NCBI RefSeq assembly: GCF_002979455.1
Contig: NZ_PCOU01000001.1
Span: forward strand, 248,001 to 312,000
Origin: Chryseobacterium sp. MYb7
Lineage (GTDB): Bacteria > Bacteroidota > Bacteroidia > Flavobacteriales > Weeksellaceae
DNA length: 64,000 nt
Reading direction: 5' to 3'
The notes beneath the pieces are model-generated. The model did no database searches. It saw only the letters and a list, made by a program, of their open reading frames with translations, and was not told the origin of the DNA. Positions 45,928 through 55,619 of the stretch are shown here, in pieces (within the stretch, counting starts at the first letter, position 1; every line of letters starts with the position of its first letter). The translations under genes and the position numbers were made by a program.

Positions 45928-46301
45928 AACTGATGAAAAAGTTAATCTTTATTTTCGTTTTGCTGAACCTATTTTCGTGCAGCGATTATATAGATAAGCC
46001 TAAAAATCTGATCGATAAAGATGTGATGGCGGAAATCATTGCAGACCTTGCGATCAACGATCAGGCAATCTATGTGTATCCTGAAAAAAATATGGAAGCC
46101 GGCACAAGAGCTGTTTTGAAATCATATAAAGTAAAATCTGAAGACTTTGTAGAAAGTTTCAAGTATTATGTGATCAAAGAAGAAATGGAGGGGATCACCA
46201 ATGATGCACAGGAAATACTGCTGAAGAAAGATCCGAAAGCAGATAAATATGTAAAGGATAAACTGAAACAAAACGGAGCTGTACTACCTTTAGTAAGGTA
46301 A
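45924..46301 (+). CDS. DUF4296 domain lipoprotein
   Basis: A 125-residue predicted lipoprotein (MKLMKKLIFIFVLLNLFSC, lipid Cys near residue 19). It continues SDYIDKPKNLIDKDVMAEII, the DUF4296 signature. The start codon overlaps the preceding stop (ATGA), so translation is coupled; an earlier in-frame ATG lies within the mannosyltransferase gene. DUF4296 proteins are Bacteroidetes-specific with unknown function and are commonly found in this mannosyltransferase-tgt neighbourhood. Confidence 0.85.
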   Translation: MKLMKKLIFIFVLLNLFSCSDYIDKPKNLIDKDVMAEIIADLAINDQAIYVYPEKNMEAGTRAVLKSYKVKSEDFVESFKYYVIKEEMEGITNDAQEILLKKDPKADKYVKDKLKQNGAVLPLVR

Positions 46302-46366
46302 AAAAACACCAAAGTTCAGTTTGTACAAAAAATCACTGATAAAATAGTGAATTAAAAAGGATAGAG

Positions 46367-47497
46367 ATGAAATTTTTTAATATAGAAAAAACCTCTGAAG
46401 GAAAAGCAAGAGCAGGGGAAATTACCACAGATCACGGAAAGATTCAAACTCCCATTTTTATGCCTGTGGGAACTGTAGCAAGTGTGAAAACAGTTCATCA
46501 GAGAGAATTAAAAGACGACATTAAAGCTCAGATTATTCTGGGAAATACTTACCACCTTTATCTTCGTCCGGGCATGGAAACGATGCAGGATGCCGGTGGT
46601 TTACATAAATTCATGAACTGGGATCTTCCTATTCTTACCGATTCAGGAGGTTTTCAGGTATTTTCACTGGCGAGTAACAGAAAAATGACAGAAGAAGGAG
46701 CGAGATTCAAATCTCACATCGACGGAAGTTACCATATGTTTTCCCCGGAAAGATCAATGGAGATCCAAAGACAGATCGGAGCTGATATTTTCATGGCTTT
46801 TGACGAGTGTACTCCTTATCCTTGTGACTACAACCAGGCAAAATCATCCATGGAGCTTACCCACCGTTGGCTGAAAAGATGTATTGAATGGACTAATGAT
46901 AATCCTGAATTATACGGATACAAACAAAGACTTTTTCCTATTGTTCAGGGATCTACCTATTCCGACCTTAGAAAAATTTCGGCAGAAGTGATTTCTGAAG
47001 CAGGAGCAGAAGGAAACGCCATCGGAGGACTTTCTGTAGGAGAGCCTGAAGAAGAAATGTACAGAATCACTGATGAAGTGACAGACATTCTTCCAAAAGA
47101 AAAACCAAGATATCTGATGGGTGTTGGAACTCCATGGAATATCCTTGAGTCTATCGGACTGGGAATTGATATGATGGATTGTGTAATGCCAACAAGAAAT
47201 GCAAGAAATGCAATGCTTTTCACGTGGCAAGGGGTTATGAACCTTAAAAATGAAAAATGGAAGCGCGATTTTTCGCCTTTGGACGAATTTGGAACCAGTT
47301 TTGTAGATCGTGAATATTCAAAAGCGTATCTTCGCCACCTGTTTGTATCTAAAGAATATCTGGCAAAACAGATTGCTTCGATTCATAATCTGGCATTCTA
47401 TCTGGATTTAGTAAAAGTGGCCAGAGAACATATTATTGCAGGAGATTTTTACGAATGGAAAAACTCTGTAGTACCGGTTCTTAGACAAAGACTGTAA
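46367..47497 (+). CDS. tgt: tRNA-guanine (queuine) transglycosylase lacking the usual zinc Cys triad
   Basis: Exchanges guanine 34 of certain tRNAs for the queuosine precursor preQ1. The 376-residue protein has full catalytic motifs: TDSGGFQVFSL, DIFMAFDEC, GGLSVGEP and GVGTPWNIL with DCVMPTRNARN. The C-terminal segment, where E. coli Tgt has CDCYTC zinc ligands, reads FGTSFVDREYSKAYLRHL here, so the three Cys are absent, although the later IHN His remains. Similar sequences are, as I recall, normal for Bacteroidetes Tgt. It is followed 6 nt later by the LptF/LptG gene. Confidence 0.94.
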   Translation: MKFFNIEKTSEGKARAGEITTDHGKIQTPIFMPVGTVASVKTVHQRELKDDIKAQIILGNTYHLYLRPGMETMQDAGGLHKFMNWDLPILTDSGGFQVFSLASNRKMTEEGARFKSHIDGSYHMFSPERSMEIQRQIGADIFMAFDECTPYPCDYNQAKSSMELTHRWLKRCIEWTNDNPELYGYKQRLFPIVQGSTYSDLRKISAEVISEAGAEGNAIGGLSVGEPEEEMYRITDEVTDILPKEKPRYLMGVGTPWNILESIGLGIDMMDCVMPTRNARNAMLFTWQGVMNLKNEKWKRDFSPLDEFGTSFVDREYSKAYLRHLFVSKEYLAKQIASIHNLAFYLDLVKVAREHIIAGDFYEWKNSVVPVLRQRL

Positions 47498-47503
47498 GAG
47501 AAT

Positions 47504-48616
47504 ATGCTTAAAATTGTAGACAGATATATCATTAAAAAATACCTTGGAACTTTCAGTTTCATGTTGGTATTATTGTCTATAGTCGTATTGGTAATCGATG
47601 TTCAGCAGAAGATTCCAAGGATAGAAAATGCCAAGGCTATTGATCCTAAACTGGATCTTACATATTTCCTTATCCATTTTTATCCCTTCTGGATCATCAA
47701 TCTTGTGGTAACATTCCTTTCCATTCTGGTATTTATTTCAGTAATTTATTTTACCTCCAGAATGGCAAACAATACTGAAATTGTTGCTATTATCAGTAGT
47801 GGAGCCAGTTTTCACAGGTTTTCCAAACCTTATCTGTTTACCTCTATTTTTATTGGGATGATAGCCCTTGTGGTATATCATATGGTGCTGCCATGGGCCA
47901 ATATCAAGAAAAATGAACTGGAAGCATATACCTATAATGCCGCCAATAAAGAAAAGATTCTAGGAACAGCTCCAGCCTCTTCACAGCTAAGTAAAACAGA
48001 ATATATCTTCGTGGATTCCTGGAACAAAAGAGAAAAAAGAGGATCAAGCTTCGTCTATCAGAAATATGATAAAGACAGAAAAATGACCTATGAGCTTAAA
48101 GCGAGCGAAGTATATTGGGACAAAACCAAAAAGCAGTTTGTTTTAAATAACTATCTGGAAAAAACCATCAATAAAGATAATACCGAAAAACTCGGAAACG
48201 GGATAGAATTAAGGAAAAACTATGGACATACACCAGAAGAACTTTTCCCTAATGAGCTTTTAGGGCAAAATAAAACGACTCCGGAACTTCTGAAGTTTAT
48301 TGATCGAGAAAAAGCAAGAGGAAACAGTAACCTGAACTCTTACCTGAATGAACTTCACCAAAGAACCTCAATGCCCGTTTCGATCATTATCCTGACGTTC
48401 CTGGCGCTTTCCCTGTCATCACAAAAGAAAAGAGGGGGGTTGGGCGTAAACTTGGCAATAGGGATTTCATTGGCCTTTATTTTCGTGTTTTCATTTGAAG
48501 CTCTAAAGGTTGTTTCAGAAAATAAAAGTTTGTCTCCGGCTGTAGCCATGTGGCTGCCTAATATGGTGTTTTTGCCGCTTACTCTTTATCTTTATATCAA
48601 AAGAGCCAATCAATAA
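47504..48616 (+). CDS. LptF/LptG family permease
   Basis: A membrane subunit of the LPS transport ABC exporter that extracts LPS from the inner membrane. The 370-residue protein has three N-terminal helices (about residues 13-33, 59-83, 101-125), a periplasmic beta-jellyroll (about 130-270) and three C-terminal helices (about 292-365). The starting DRYIIKKYLGTFSFMLVLL is the family hallmark. Whether it is LptF or LptG cannot be decided. It ends the operon, and its last codons overlap the convergent birA end by 7 bp. Confidence 0.9.
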   Translation: MLKIVDRYIIKKYLGTFSFMLVLLSIVVLVIDVQQKIPRIENAKAIDPKLDLTYFLIHFYPFWIINLVVTFLSILVFISVIYFTSRMANNTEIVAIISSGASFHRFSKPYLFTSIFIGMIALVVYHMVLPWANIKKNELEAYTYNAANKEKILGTAPASSQLSKTEYIFVDSWNKREKRGSSFVYQKYDKDRKMTYELKASEVYWDKTKKQFVLNNYLEKTINKDNTEKLGNGIELRKNYGHTPEELFPNELLGQNKTTPELLKFIDREKARGNSNLNSYLNELHQRTSMPVSIIILTFLALSLSSQKKRGGLGVNLAIGISLAFIFVFSFEALKVVSENKSLSPAVAMWLPNMVFLPLTLYLYIKRANQ

Positions 48617-49323
48617 AGTAATTTTATTTCCTTGTGATAAAAGGAACGCATTCCGTCTTCCAGTTCGATCCAGAGTTCACCCTTTTCGTCTGCATGTCGG
48701 ATGATGCCATTTTGTCGCTCTTTTTCAATTTCAAAGACGGATACCTGATCTTTTCTGAAAAGACTTTTATTAAATCCGTCCAGAATTTCCTGATCGGAAG
48801 GAATATTTCTAAATTTTTCAGACAGATATTCATGAAAATTCAAGGAGAATTCTTCAAGGTCAAATCGTACACCTGTCTGCGTCAGAAGTGATCCTGCATT
48901 GGATATTGCATCAAAATTATCCTGAAGAATATTGATTCCGGCCCCGATGATGAAATAATTATTTTGATTAATTTTTTTCTTTTCTATTAAAATTCCAACG
49001 ATTTTTTTACCTTTAAGGATAATATCATTAGGCCATTTGATTTTTACCTCAGAGTCAGACAATTTGGCAAGGAAATCCCGGATAATCATTGCGGTATAAT
49101 AATTGAACATAAAGTCGGAACACAGGATGTTCTGAGTATTCACTGCCAGCGTATAAGCCAGATTTTTTCCGGCAGTCTGAGTCCAAACATTTCCATACTG
49201 ACCACGGCCTTTTGTTTGATTAAAAGTATGAAGTCCTATAAAATTTGAATCTCCGTAAAGTAAAAACTTTGATATTTCGTCATTAGTAGAAGAACATTCT
49301 TTCAGGTAGAAGAGTTGGCTCAT
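48610..49323 (-). CDS. birA: Biotin--[acetyl-CoA-carboxylase] ligase
   Basis: Attaches biotin to the carboxyl carrier protein. The 237-residue group I enzyme lacks the N-terminal repressor HTH. The catalytic loop NQTKGRGQYGNVW (about residues 35-47) and KIKWPNDIILKGKKIVGIL (about 98-116) are the BirA signatures, followed by GAGINI. The C-terminal SH3-like cap is present. It overlaps the convergent LptF/G gene by 7 bp and diverges from rsfS. Confidence 0.94.
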   Translation of the reverse strand: MSQLFYLKECSSTNDEISKFLLYGDSNFIGLHTFNQTKGRGQYGNVWTQTAGKNLAYTLAVNTQNILCSDFMFNYYTAMIIRDFLAKLSDSEVKIKWPNDIILKGKKIVGILIEKKKINQNNYFIIGAGINILQDNFDAISNAGSLLTQTGVRFDLEEFSLNFHEYLSEKFRNIPSDQEILDGFNKSLFRKDQVSVFEIEKERQNGIIRHADEKGELWIELEDGMRSFYHKEIKLLY

Positions 49324-49410
49324 TTAAGAAAACTTTAAGACATTAAGAGGGTAAAAGTAAGGTTAAAGTAAAGAAAAAACAATAAATTTGCAGATTATAG
49401 TATTTTTTTA

Positions 49411-49776
49411 ATGAATAAGACAGCAGAAAAACAAGCGTTAATAGATAAAATCGTTGAAGCTATCCAGGATGTAAAAGGAGAAGACATTATGATCTTTGAT
49501 CTTTCCAACATCGAAAACTCCGTAGCAGAAACGTTCGTGATATGTAGTGGAAACTCAAATACACAGGTATCTGCATTGGCGGGAAGTGTAGAGAAGAAAG
49601 TAAGAAACGAACTACAGGACAGACCTTGGCACGTAGAAGGTACTGAAAATGCGATGTGGGTATTGGTGGATTACGTTTCAGTGGTGGTTCATATATTCCA
49701 AAAACAGGTACGTGAGTACTACGATATAGAAGAGCTTTGGGGTGACGCAGTCATTACCAAAATTGAAAATGAATAA
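49411..49776 (+). CDS. rsfS: Ribosome silencing factor RsfS
   Basis: Binds L14 of the large ribosomal subunit and blocks subunit joining in poor conditions. The 121-residue protein has the RsfS core: DIMIFDLSNIENSVAETFVI (about residues 25-44), RPWHVEG and WVLVDYVSVVVHIF (about 82-95), and ends REYYDIEELWGDA. TAAATTTG at 49383-49390 is a likely -7 box. It is followed 20 nt later by ftsH. Confidence 0.95.
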   Translation: MNKTAEKQALIDKIVEAIQDVKGEDIMIFDLSNIENSVAETFVICSGNSNTQVSALAGSVEKKVRNELQDRPWHVEGTENAMWVLVDYVSVVVHIFQKQVREYYDIEELWGDAVITKIENE

Positions 49777-49796
49777 TAAAAATTTAAAAAGTCTAA

Positions 49797-51818
49797 ATGA
49801 ATAATAAAGGATTCAACTGGTTCTTTCCTATTGCAATCATAGCTCTTTTGCTATTTTTTGGCTCCAATTTCCTTGGGGGTGATGCCGCAAAATCTATTGA
49901 TGAAGATGGTTTCTTTAGAGAAATGCAGGCGGGCAAAGTCCAGAATATAATTATATACAAAGACATAGAGAAAGCTGATGTTTTCCTAACAAAAGAAGCG
50001 AAATCAGCAATGGTTTCCAAAACCGGTAAAGAAAACAACCCTCTTTCTGCCTTCGAAATGGCTCCTAAAGCAGATTTTTCTGTGAAATATGGAGACCTTC
50101 AACTTTTCCTACAGAAATTTGAACAGGTTAAAGCCAGCAATCCGGTTATTAAAACAACAAAAGATTACGGTACAGGCAAAAGCGCACTAATGGATATCTT
50201 AGTTCCTGCGCTGGTTTGGATTTCCATTCTTGGATTATTCTACTTCCTTCTTTTCAGAAAGATGGGCGGTGGAGGAGGTCCTGGCGGACAAATCTTCTCT
50301 ATCGGAAAATCTAAAGCGAAGCTTTTTGACGAAAAAGAAAGAATTCAGGTGACATTCAAAGATGTTGCAGGATTGGAAGGAGCTAAGGAAGAAGTTCAGG
50401 AAGTGGTAGATTTCTTGAAGAACTCTGAAAAATACACAAAACTGGGAGGTAAAATTCCTAAAGGAGTCCTTTTAGTAGGTCCTCCGGGAACAGGTAAAAC
50501 CCTATTGGCAAAAGCTGTTGCAGGGGAAGCTAAAGTTCCGTTCTTCTCACTTTCAGGTTCTGATTTCGTTGAAATGTTTGTGGGAGTAGGGGCTTCCAGA
50601 GTAAGAGACCTTTTTGCTCAGGCTAAAGCGAAATCTCCGGCGATTATCTTCATTGATGAGATTGATGCTATCGGACGTGCAAGAGGAAAAAATAATTTCT
50701 CTGGCGGAAACGACGAAAGAGAAAATACATTGAACCAGCTTCTTACTGAAATGGATGGTTTCGGAACAGATGTCAATGTAATTGTAATGGCAGCAACCAA
50801 CAGAGCAGATATTCTTGATAAAGCATTAATGAGAGCAGGTCGTTTTGACCGTTCTATCTACGTGGACCTTCCGGAACTTCACGAAAGAAGACAGATCTTT
50901 GATGTTCACTTGAAAAAGATCAAGCTTGATGATAATGTAGATAGAGATTTCTTAGCAAAACAAACTCCTGGATTCAGTGGGGCAGATATTGCTAATGTTT
51001 GTAACGAAGCTGCTTTAATTGCGGCTAGATATAACCATACCTCTGTTACAAAACAGGATTTCCTGGATGCGGTTGACAGAATTATCGGTGGACTTGAAAA
51101 GAAAAACATGGCAATCAAACCATCTGAAAAGAGAAGGGTTGCTTATCATGAAGCAGGTCACGCTACAATCTCTTGGTTGGTAGAACATGCATCACCGCTT
51201 TTAAAGGTAACAATTGTTCCAAGAGGACGTTCTTTAGGGGCAGCATGGTATCTTCCGGAAGAAAGACAGCTTACTACTACTGAGCAGATGTTGGACGAAA
51301 TGTGTGCAACATTAGGAGGTAGAGCAGCAGAGCAGGTGATCTTCAATAATATTTCTACAGGAGCACTTTCTGATCTGGAAACAGTAACGAAGAGAGCTCA
51401 GGCAATGGTAACAATTTACGGTTTAAGCCCGAATATCGGTAACATTTCTTACTATGACAGTTCTGGCCAGTCTGAATACAATTTCGGAAAACCTTATTCT
51501 GAAGAAACGGCTACCAAAATTGATGCAGAGATCAAGTTGATTATCGAAAATCAGTATGAAAGAGCAGTGAGAATTCTTGAAGAAAATAAAGATAAACTTG
51601 ATGCTCTTGCAAATAAGCTATTAGAAAAAGAAGTGATTTTCCGTGAAGACTTGGAAGAAATATTCGGAAAAAGAGCATGGGATCCTGAATTGACAGAGAA
51701 GCCTGTTACCAATACTATTCCTGAAAAAGATCAGCCGGTAGTAGCGGAAGCACCTCAAATCAAAGAAAAAGAAGAAGAAAGCGAAATACAGGCTCCAGAA
51801 AGCCCAACACAGCTTTAA
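49797..51818 (+). CDS. ftsH: ATP-dependent zinc metalloprotease FtsH
   Basis: A membrane AAA protease for quality control. The 673-residue protein has TM1 about residues 8-25, a periplasmic domain, TM2 about 135-153, then a Gly-rich linker and an AAA domain with Walker A GPPGTGKT (about 228-235), Walker [12 protein letters not shown] and [21 protein letters not shown]. The zinc protease motif is HEAGH near residue 451. A Glu/Pro-rich tail (about 625-673) extends beyond the protease, as in other flavobacterial FtsH. It is cotranscribed with rsfS and has a terminator. Confidence 0.97.
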   Translation: MNNKGFNWFFPIAIIALLLFFGSNFLGGDAAKSIDEDGFFREMQAGKVQNIIIYKDIEKADVFLTKEAKSAMVSKTGKENNPLSAFEMAPKADFSVKYGDLQLFLQKFEQVKASNPVIKTTKDYGTGKSALMDILVPALVWISILGLFYFLLFRKMGGGGGPGGQIFSIGKSKAKLFDEKERIQVTFKDVAGLEGAKEEVQEVVDFLKNSEKYTKLGGKIPKGVLLVGPPGTGKTLLAKAVAGEAKVPFFSLSGSDFVEMFVGVGASRVRDLFAQAKAKSPAIIFIDEIDAIGRARGKNNFSGGNDERENTLNQLLTEMDGFGTDVNVIVMAATNRADILDKALMRAGRFDRSIYVDLPELHERRQIFDVHLKKIKLDDNVDRDFLAKQTPGFSGADIANVCNEAALIAARYNHTSVTKQDFLDAVDRIIGGLEKKNMAIKPSEKRRVAYHEAGHATISWLVEHASPLLKVTIVPRGRSLGAAWYLPEERQLTTTEQMLDEMCATLGGRAAEQVIFNNISTGALSDLETVTKRAQAMVTIYGLSPNIGNISYYDSSGQSEYNFGKPYSEETATKIDAEIKLIIENQYERAVRILEENKDKLDALANKLLEKEVIFREDLEEIFGKRAWDPELTEKPVTNTIPEKDQPVVAEAPQIKEKEEESEIQAPESPTQL

Positions 51819-51844
51819 GACTCTTAAAAATAAATATTACAAAG

Positions 51845-51876
51845 ACCTGACAACCTCGAAAATTGTCAGGTTTTTT
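51845..51876 (+). terminator. Terminator after ftsH
   Basis: A perfect 9-bp stem (ACCTGACAA with TTGTCAGGT, 9-nt loop) and a T6 tail. Confidence 0.88.
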
Positions 51877-51954
51877 CATATTTAAGGAGATATTTAGGAC
51901 ACTATTGTAATTTATTTTCTATTTTTGTATAAAGTTGACTAAAAATAGATTAAG

Positions 51955-52536
51955 TTGAATTTATTCAAGAGGATTGTAAGCAAACTTACCAACCAGCCTG
52001 AAGAAGAGGACAAACAGAGCCTGGAGAAGCTTGGGGATTCGCTGAAAAATGCGGATCTTGACTATAAGTTTGCGCAATTATTTACGCATTCGGGGGGATT
52101 TTTTAATTATTGTGCAGATGAAGCGGAGGCTCTACAAACTTTAAATCAAATTATCAAAATTGAAGGTATACACAACCTTTTCTGTTGGGATAAAGAACTT
52201 CAGAACTTTTTGAACGTTGTGAAGTCTACCTATACCTCAGAACTTCAGCCGTCTAATGACGCCGCATTCATCACCTGTGAATACCTGATTGCCTATGATG
52301 GCAGAATCATGCTTTCGCATAATAATATTCTTCATTATCATTCTTCAAGGCTTCCCGACAGAATTATCATCATTGCCAATGTTTCACAGATTGTAAACAA
52401 CCTGAATGATGCTATGGGGAAAATAAAAAGAAACGGAAATATCAAGAACCTTACTTCCATCAGCGGAAGCCAGTCTAAAATGGACAGTTCTTCCAATTCC
52501 AATACAAAATTATTTTTACTGCTGCTTGAAGATTAA
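51955..52536 (+). CDS. LUD (LutC/YkgG-like) domain protein, TTG start
   Basis: The 193-residue protein shows the C-terminal LUD fold features: AAFITCEYLIAYDGRIMLSHN (about residues 102-122), SSRLPDRIIIIANVSQIV (about 129-146) and a final LFLLLLED. LutC-type proteins take part in lactate oxidation, but no LutA or LutB partner is present here, so a general role in redox or sugar metabolism is all that can be said. The start is TTG at 51955, with a TATTTTTG box at 51920-51927; no ATG lies upstream in frame. It begins an operon with cdsA and the PSD gene. Confidence 0.85.
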   Translation: MNLFKRIVSKLTNQPEEEDKQSLEKLGDSLKNADLDYKFAQLFTHSGGFFNYCADEAEALQTLNQIIKIEGIHNLFCWDKELQNFLNVVKSTYTSELQPSNDAAFITCEYLIAYDGRIMLSHNNILHYHSSRLPDRIIIIANVSQIVNNLNDAMGKIKRNGNIKNLTSISGSQSKMDSSSNSNTKLFLLLLED

Positions 52537-52560
52537 GCAACCACCTCTAAATTTTAAATC

Positions 52561-53433
52561 TTGGACAAAAATCTCATTCAAAGAACCGTATCAGGTATCG
52601 TTTATGTAGCCATCATTATTCTTTGTTCTACTCCATTGGGAGCACAGCTGCTGAACAGTATTGCGCCTGGTCTTGCCAAGCAACAGTATCTTTATCATGG
52701 GTTAATGAGCTTGCTGCTGATTGTGGGAACATGGGAGTGTGTCAAAATCATGAAATTTGGAAACGGGTATGAAAAATGGGTAGTGTATCCGCTGGTCATT
52801 TTTATATTCTACATGTTTTCCAAAAGATATTTTAATCACGATTTCTTTTTTGATTTCAGGCTTAGTGAAATACTGGCGCTGGCACTCATTGGGATTGCTG
52901 TGGTTACTTTATTCAAATATCCCAACGAATTATACTTTGACAGCGGGAAACTTATTTTTACGGTTATCTACGTTGCGCTTCCGTTTAGTTTTGCATTAGG
53001 ACTTCCGAAGTTCTCCAGCTATTCAGAAAATTTCTCTCTTGAGGTGCTGTTTCTGTTTATCCTGATCTGGAGTAGTGATACCTTTGCTTATCTGGTAGGG
53101 AAATTCTTCGGAAAACATAAAATGGCTCCTAAAATTTCCCCTAAGAAAACCTGGGAAGGATATGCGGGAGGTGTGGTATTAACATTAGTGTTATCTTATT
53201 TTATAGAACATTATCAGCCAGAGCTGAGAGGAAACTGGATGGTCGTAGGGTTTCTGGTAGCCGCTTTTGCTCCGCTAGGTGATTTGGTGGAGAGCCAATT
53301 GAAAAGAAATTTCGGTGTGAAGGACAGTGGAAACATCATTCCTGGGCATGGCGGAGTTTTAGACAGGCTGGATAGTTTTATTATCTGCGTTCCTGTTGTA
53401 TATTTGTACTTTATTTTAGAAAAATTTATTTAG
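52561..53433 (+). CDS. cdsA: Phosphatidate cytidylyltransferase, TTG start
   Basis: Makes CDP-diacylglycerol, the branch point of phospholipid synthesis. The 290-residue membrane protein has about eight hydrophobic segments and the complete CdsA signature near the C-terminus: SQLKRNFGVKDSGNIIPGHG followed by GVLDRLDS (about 246-273). The start codon is TTG at 52561, 24 nt after the LUD gene. The next gene, PSD, uses a downstream product of the same pathway. Confidence 0.95.
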   Translation: MDKNLIQRTVSGIVYVAIIILCSTPLGAQLLNSIAPGLAKQQYLYHGLMSLLLIVGTWECVKIMKFGNGYEKWVVYPLVIFIFYMFSKRYFNHDFFFDFRLSEILALALIGIAVVTLFKYPNELYFDSGKLIFTVIYVALPFSFALGLPKFSSYSENFSLEVLFLFILIWSSDTFAYLVGKFFGKHKMAPKISPKKTWEGYAGGVVLTLVLSYFIEHYQPELRGNWMVVGFLVAAFAPLGDLVESQLKRNFGVKDSGNIIPGHGGVLDRLDSFIICVPVVYLYFILEKFI

Positions 53434-53437
53434 TCTC

Positions 53438-54094
53438 ATGAAATTACATAGAGAATCAAAAGGAACAATTACTGTTGCAACCCTGGCTTTTATTATCCTG
53501 GGTGCGCTAGCAATTTATTTCCTTAAAATATGGTCCCTGCTGATCATCATCCCACTATTGGTTATTTACGGTTTAGTTTTCTGGTTCTTCAGAGTTCCGG
53601 ATCGTAATATTCTTGATCACAAAGAAAACGTAATAGCTCCGGTAGACGGAAAAGTGGTAATGATTAAAGAAGTGGATGAAGATGAATTTATAAAAGGAAA
53701 AGCCATTCAGGTTTCTATTTTTATGTCTCCACTGAATGTACACATCTGTAGATATCCGGTTTCCGGAGAGGTGATTTACAAGAAATACCACCCTGGAAAA
53801 TACCTTGTAGCATGGCATGAAAAATCTTCTACAGAGAACGAAAGAACTACTGTTGCAGTGCAAACAATGACCAATCATAAAGTAGTCTTCAGACAGATTG
53901 CAGGATATGTGGCAAGAAGGATTGTTTTCTACTGTAATGAAGGAGATAAAGCAAAAGCGGGGCATGAGTTCGGATTTATTAAATTCGGGTCCAGAATGGA
54001 TGTATTCCTGCCTTTGGATACGGAAATCATCTGCAAGATCGGAGATATTACAAAAGGAGGTGAAGATATTATTGCCAAACTGAAAGGAAATTAA
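53438..54094 (+). CDS. Phosphatidylserine decarboxylase family protein
   Basis: Converts phosphatidylserine to phosphatidylethanolamine. The 218-residue proenzyme has two N-terminal hydrophobic segments (about residues 13-50), VIAPVDGKVVMI (about 66-77), QVSIFMSPLNVHICRYPVSG (about 91-110), and the self-cleavage site in GFIKFGSRMDVFLP, where the Gly-Ser bond gives the pyruvoyl group. The short form corresponds to the Psd-B type. It starts 4 nt after the cdsA stop and is clearly cotranscribed. Confidence 0.94.
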   Translation: MKLHRESKGTITVATLAFIILGALAIYFLKIWSLLIIIPLLVIYGLVFWFFRVPDRNILDHKENVIAPVDGKVVMIKEVDEDEFIKGKAIQVSIFMSPLNVHICRYPVSGEVIYKKYHPGKYLVAWHEKSSTENERTTVAVQTMTNHKVVFRQIAGYVARRIVFYCNEGDKAKAGHEFGFIKFGSRMDVFLPLDTEIICKIGDITKGGEDIIAKLKGN

Positions 54095-54118
54095 TATTCT
54101 TTATCGTATATAAAAATT

Positions 54119-54146
54119 AAAGAGAGCTGATTAGCTCTCTTTTTTA
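54119..54146 (+). terminator. Terminator of the LUD-cdsA-PSD operon
   Basis: A perfect 10-bp stem (AAAGAGAGCT with AGCTCTCTTT, loop GATT) followed by T residues. Confidence 0.9.
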
Positions 54147-54185
54147 TGTTGAATTAATGAGTATATTTTATTGTTTGAGTTTAAT

Positions 54186-54247
54186 TACGCACGCGTAATA
54201 TTGCGTATAAGAAGATTAATGATATTCCGTTGAGATCAATATTTTTG
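54186..54247 (+). promoter_or_regulatory. 22-bp dyad (copy A) and -7 box upstream of the LuxR-type regulator gene
   Basis: TACGC-N12-GCGTA at 54186-54207, with inner GTA-A-TATTGCGTA, is followed by TATTTTTG at 54240-54247. The -7 box begins 41 nt after the start of TATTGCGTA. No TTG occurs at the -33 position, which suits an activator-dependent promoter. The remaining gap to 54440 shows no other feature; the predicted leader would be about 190-275 nt, depending on the start codon used. Confidence 0.6.
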
Positions 54248-54439
54248 CATGCTTAAAAACACAAGCTTTCGCTTTTTAGGTGATATGAGATAAATGATTA
54301 TTAAATTTTATTGGGAATGGTATTTTATTTGATAATTTTAATGTTGATTTTTAGTAAATTAGAACTAGAAAAACACCTTAATCATACCCTTTTTAATGCT
54401 GGAAAAGTACTGACATATTTCGTTTTGTAAGTTTTTTAT

Positions 54440-55522
54440 TTGCATGAGAGGCTGTTAATATGGGAGAATTTATACTTTCAGAAGTACAAATGCCAACTTA
54501 AGCTTGTGAAAGCACAAAAAAACAACATGATGATTTATAAGTTTTTCTTTAAAGTGATCAACGACGAAGCGGAGAATATGGATGATGATTTCGAAAGTAA
54601 TTATCTTCATCTTATTAACCGTTATCTGCTTTTACTGTTTTTCATATTTCTGTTTTATTCTATTTTTATTATTACTTTTTTCGGAGATATGTTTATCTCG
54701 ATATTTCTCACTGTTATTACCTTTTTCTGGCTGTTTTTAATGGCAATGAAGGGCAAGACGAAGCGGTTTAGAAATGTATTGAAGGGAACCGTCATCTTTA
54801 TATTTGTTTTGCTGACTTTTATAGTGAGTTTTTTTAATATTTATACCTACAAAAATGCAGGTGTAGAGTATTTTTATTTTTGCCTTTTGTTTGCCGTACC
54901 ATTCTTCCTGAATTATAAAAAAGATGCTTTTGCTATTTTTCTTATTACTTTCATGATCAGTATTAACTTTATTGCATGCCTTTACTTTGATTTTGATTTT
55001 CTTCCTAAAAGCAGATATATAGAAAAAGAGGACTTTAAAACCATAAAGCTGCTGAATATTTTATTTTCCGTGGCCTCTTTCCTGATGGATATTGTTTTTA
55101 TTACCCAGAAAGATGCGCTTATTCATGGATTAATTTCAGATAAAAAGGAGAAAGATTCTACCATCAAAGATCTGGTAAAAACAAATACGGAACTCATGAA
55201 GCATCAGATGCTGATTAACCATCTTTCAGAAGAAAATATTCAGGAGATTTTAAATTTAGCAGAAAGTAATTCGCCTATGTTTTTTGAAAAGTTTCAGGTG
55301 TTTTTCCCTCATTTTATTCCTGATATTTTAAAAATAAATCCTAACCTCATTCATTCTGAATTGTATTTCTGTGCTTTGATGAAGCTTGATTTTGATACCA
55401 AGAAGATTGCACAGTGTACGAATAACAGTATTAGGGCTGTGGAAAGTAAAAAATACAGGATCCGGAAAAAGCTGAACATTTCCTCAGAGATCAATATCAA
55501 TAGCTTTCTCATTAAAATTTAA
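54440..55522 (+). CDS. Membrane-tethered LuxR-type HTH regulator
   Basis: The 360-residue protein couples a multi-pass membrane region to a C-terminal DNA-binding domain. About five or six hydrophobic helices lie between residues 61 and 222. A charged helix that could form a coiled coil follows (about 228-265), then a FixJ/LuxR-like HTH at about 300-355: LYFCALMKLDFDTKKIAQCT, then NNSIRAVESKKYRIRKKLNI. The real start may be the ATG at 54527 or 54530 (MMIYKFFFK), since residues 1-29 look non-conserved and basic. No receiver domain is present, so the signal probably acts through the membrane part. The dyads upstream of this and the next genes are natural candidate targets. Confidence 0.82.
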   Translation: MHERLLIWENLYFQKYKCQLKLVKAQKNNMMIYKFFFKVINDEAENMDDDFESNYLHLINRYLLLLFFIFLFYSIFIITFFGDMFISIFLTVITFFWLFLMAMKGKTKRFRNVLKGTVIFIFVLLTFIVSFFNIYTYKNAGVEYFYFCLLFAVPFFLNYKKDAFAIFLITFMISINFIACLYFDFDFLPKSRYIEKEDFKTIKLLNILFSVASFLMDIVFITQKDALIHGLISDKKEKDSTIKDLVKTNTELMKHQMLINHLSEENIQEILNLAESNSPMFFEKFQVFFPHFIPDILKINPNLIHSELYFCALMKLDFDTKKIAQCTNNSIRAVESKKYRIRKKLNISSEININSFLIKI

Positions 55523-55541
55523 ACAAAATTCCGATTTTTAT

Positions 55542-55604
55542 TACCCATACGTAGTGTTGAGTAGTCTTTAATGGTACTTTTTGTTTTTCTTGTCGATATT
55601 TTTA
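55542..55604 (+). promoter_or_regulatory. 22-bp dyad (copy C, degenerate) and -7-like box upstream of the HTH pair
   Basis: TACCC-N12-GAGTA at 55542-55563 with inner GTAG-TGTTGAGTA matches copy B at 16 of 22 positions. TATTTTTA at 55597-55604 is one base off the -7 consensus and begins 42 nt after TGTTGAGTA. The predicted transcription start is then just ahead of the ATG at 55620. Confidence 0.5.
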
Positions 55605-55619
55605 CTTAAAAATATTGTG

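Noticed and set aside
54095..54439. tRNA or small RNA gene in the 345-nt gap
   Set aside because: No cloverleaf or conserved tRNA boxes are seen; the gap is accounted for by a terminator and the dyad promoter.
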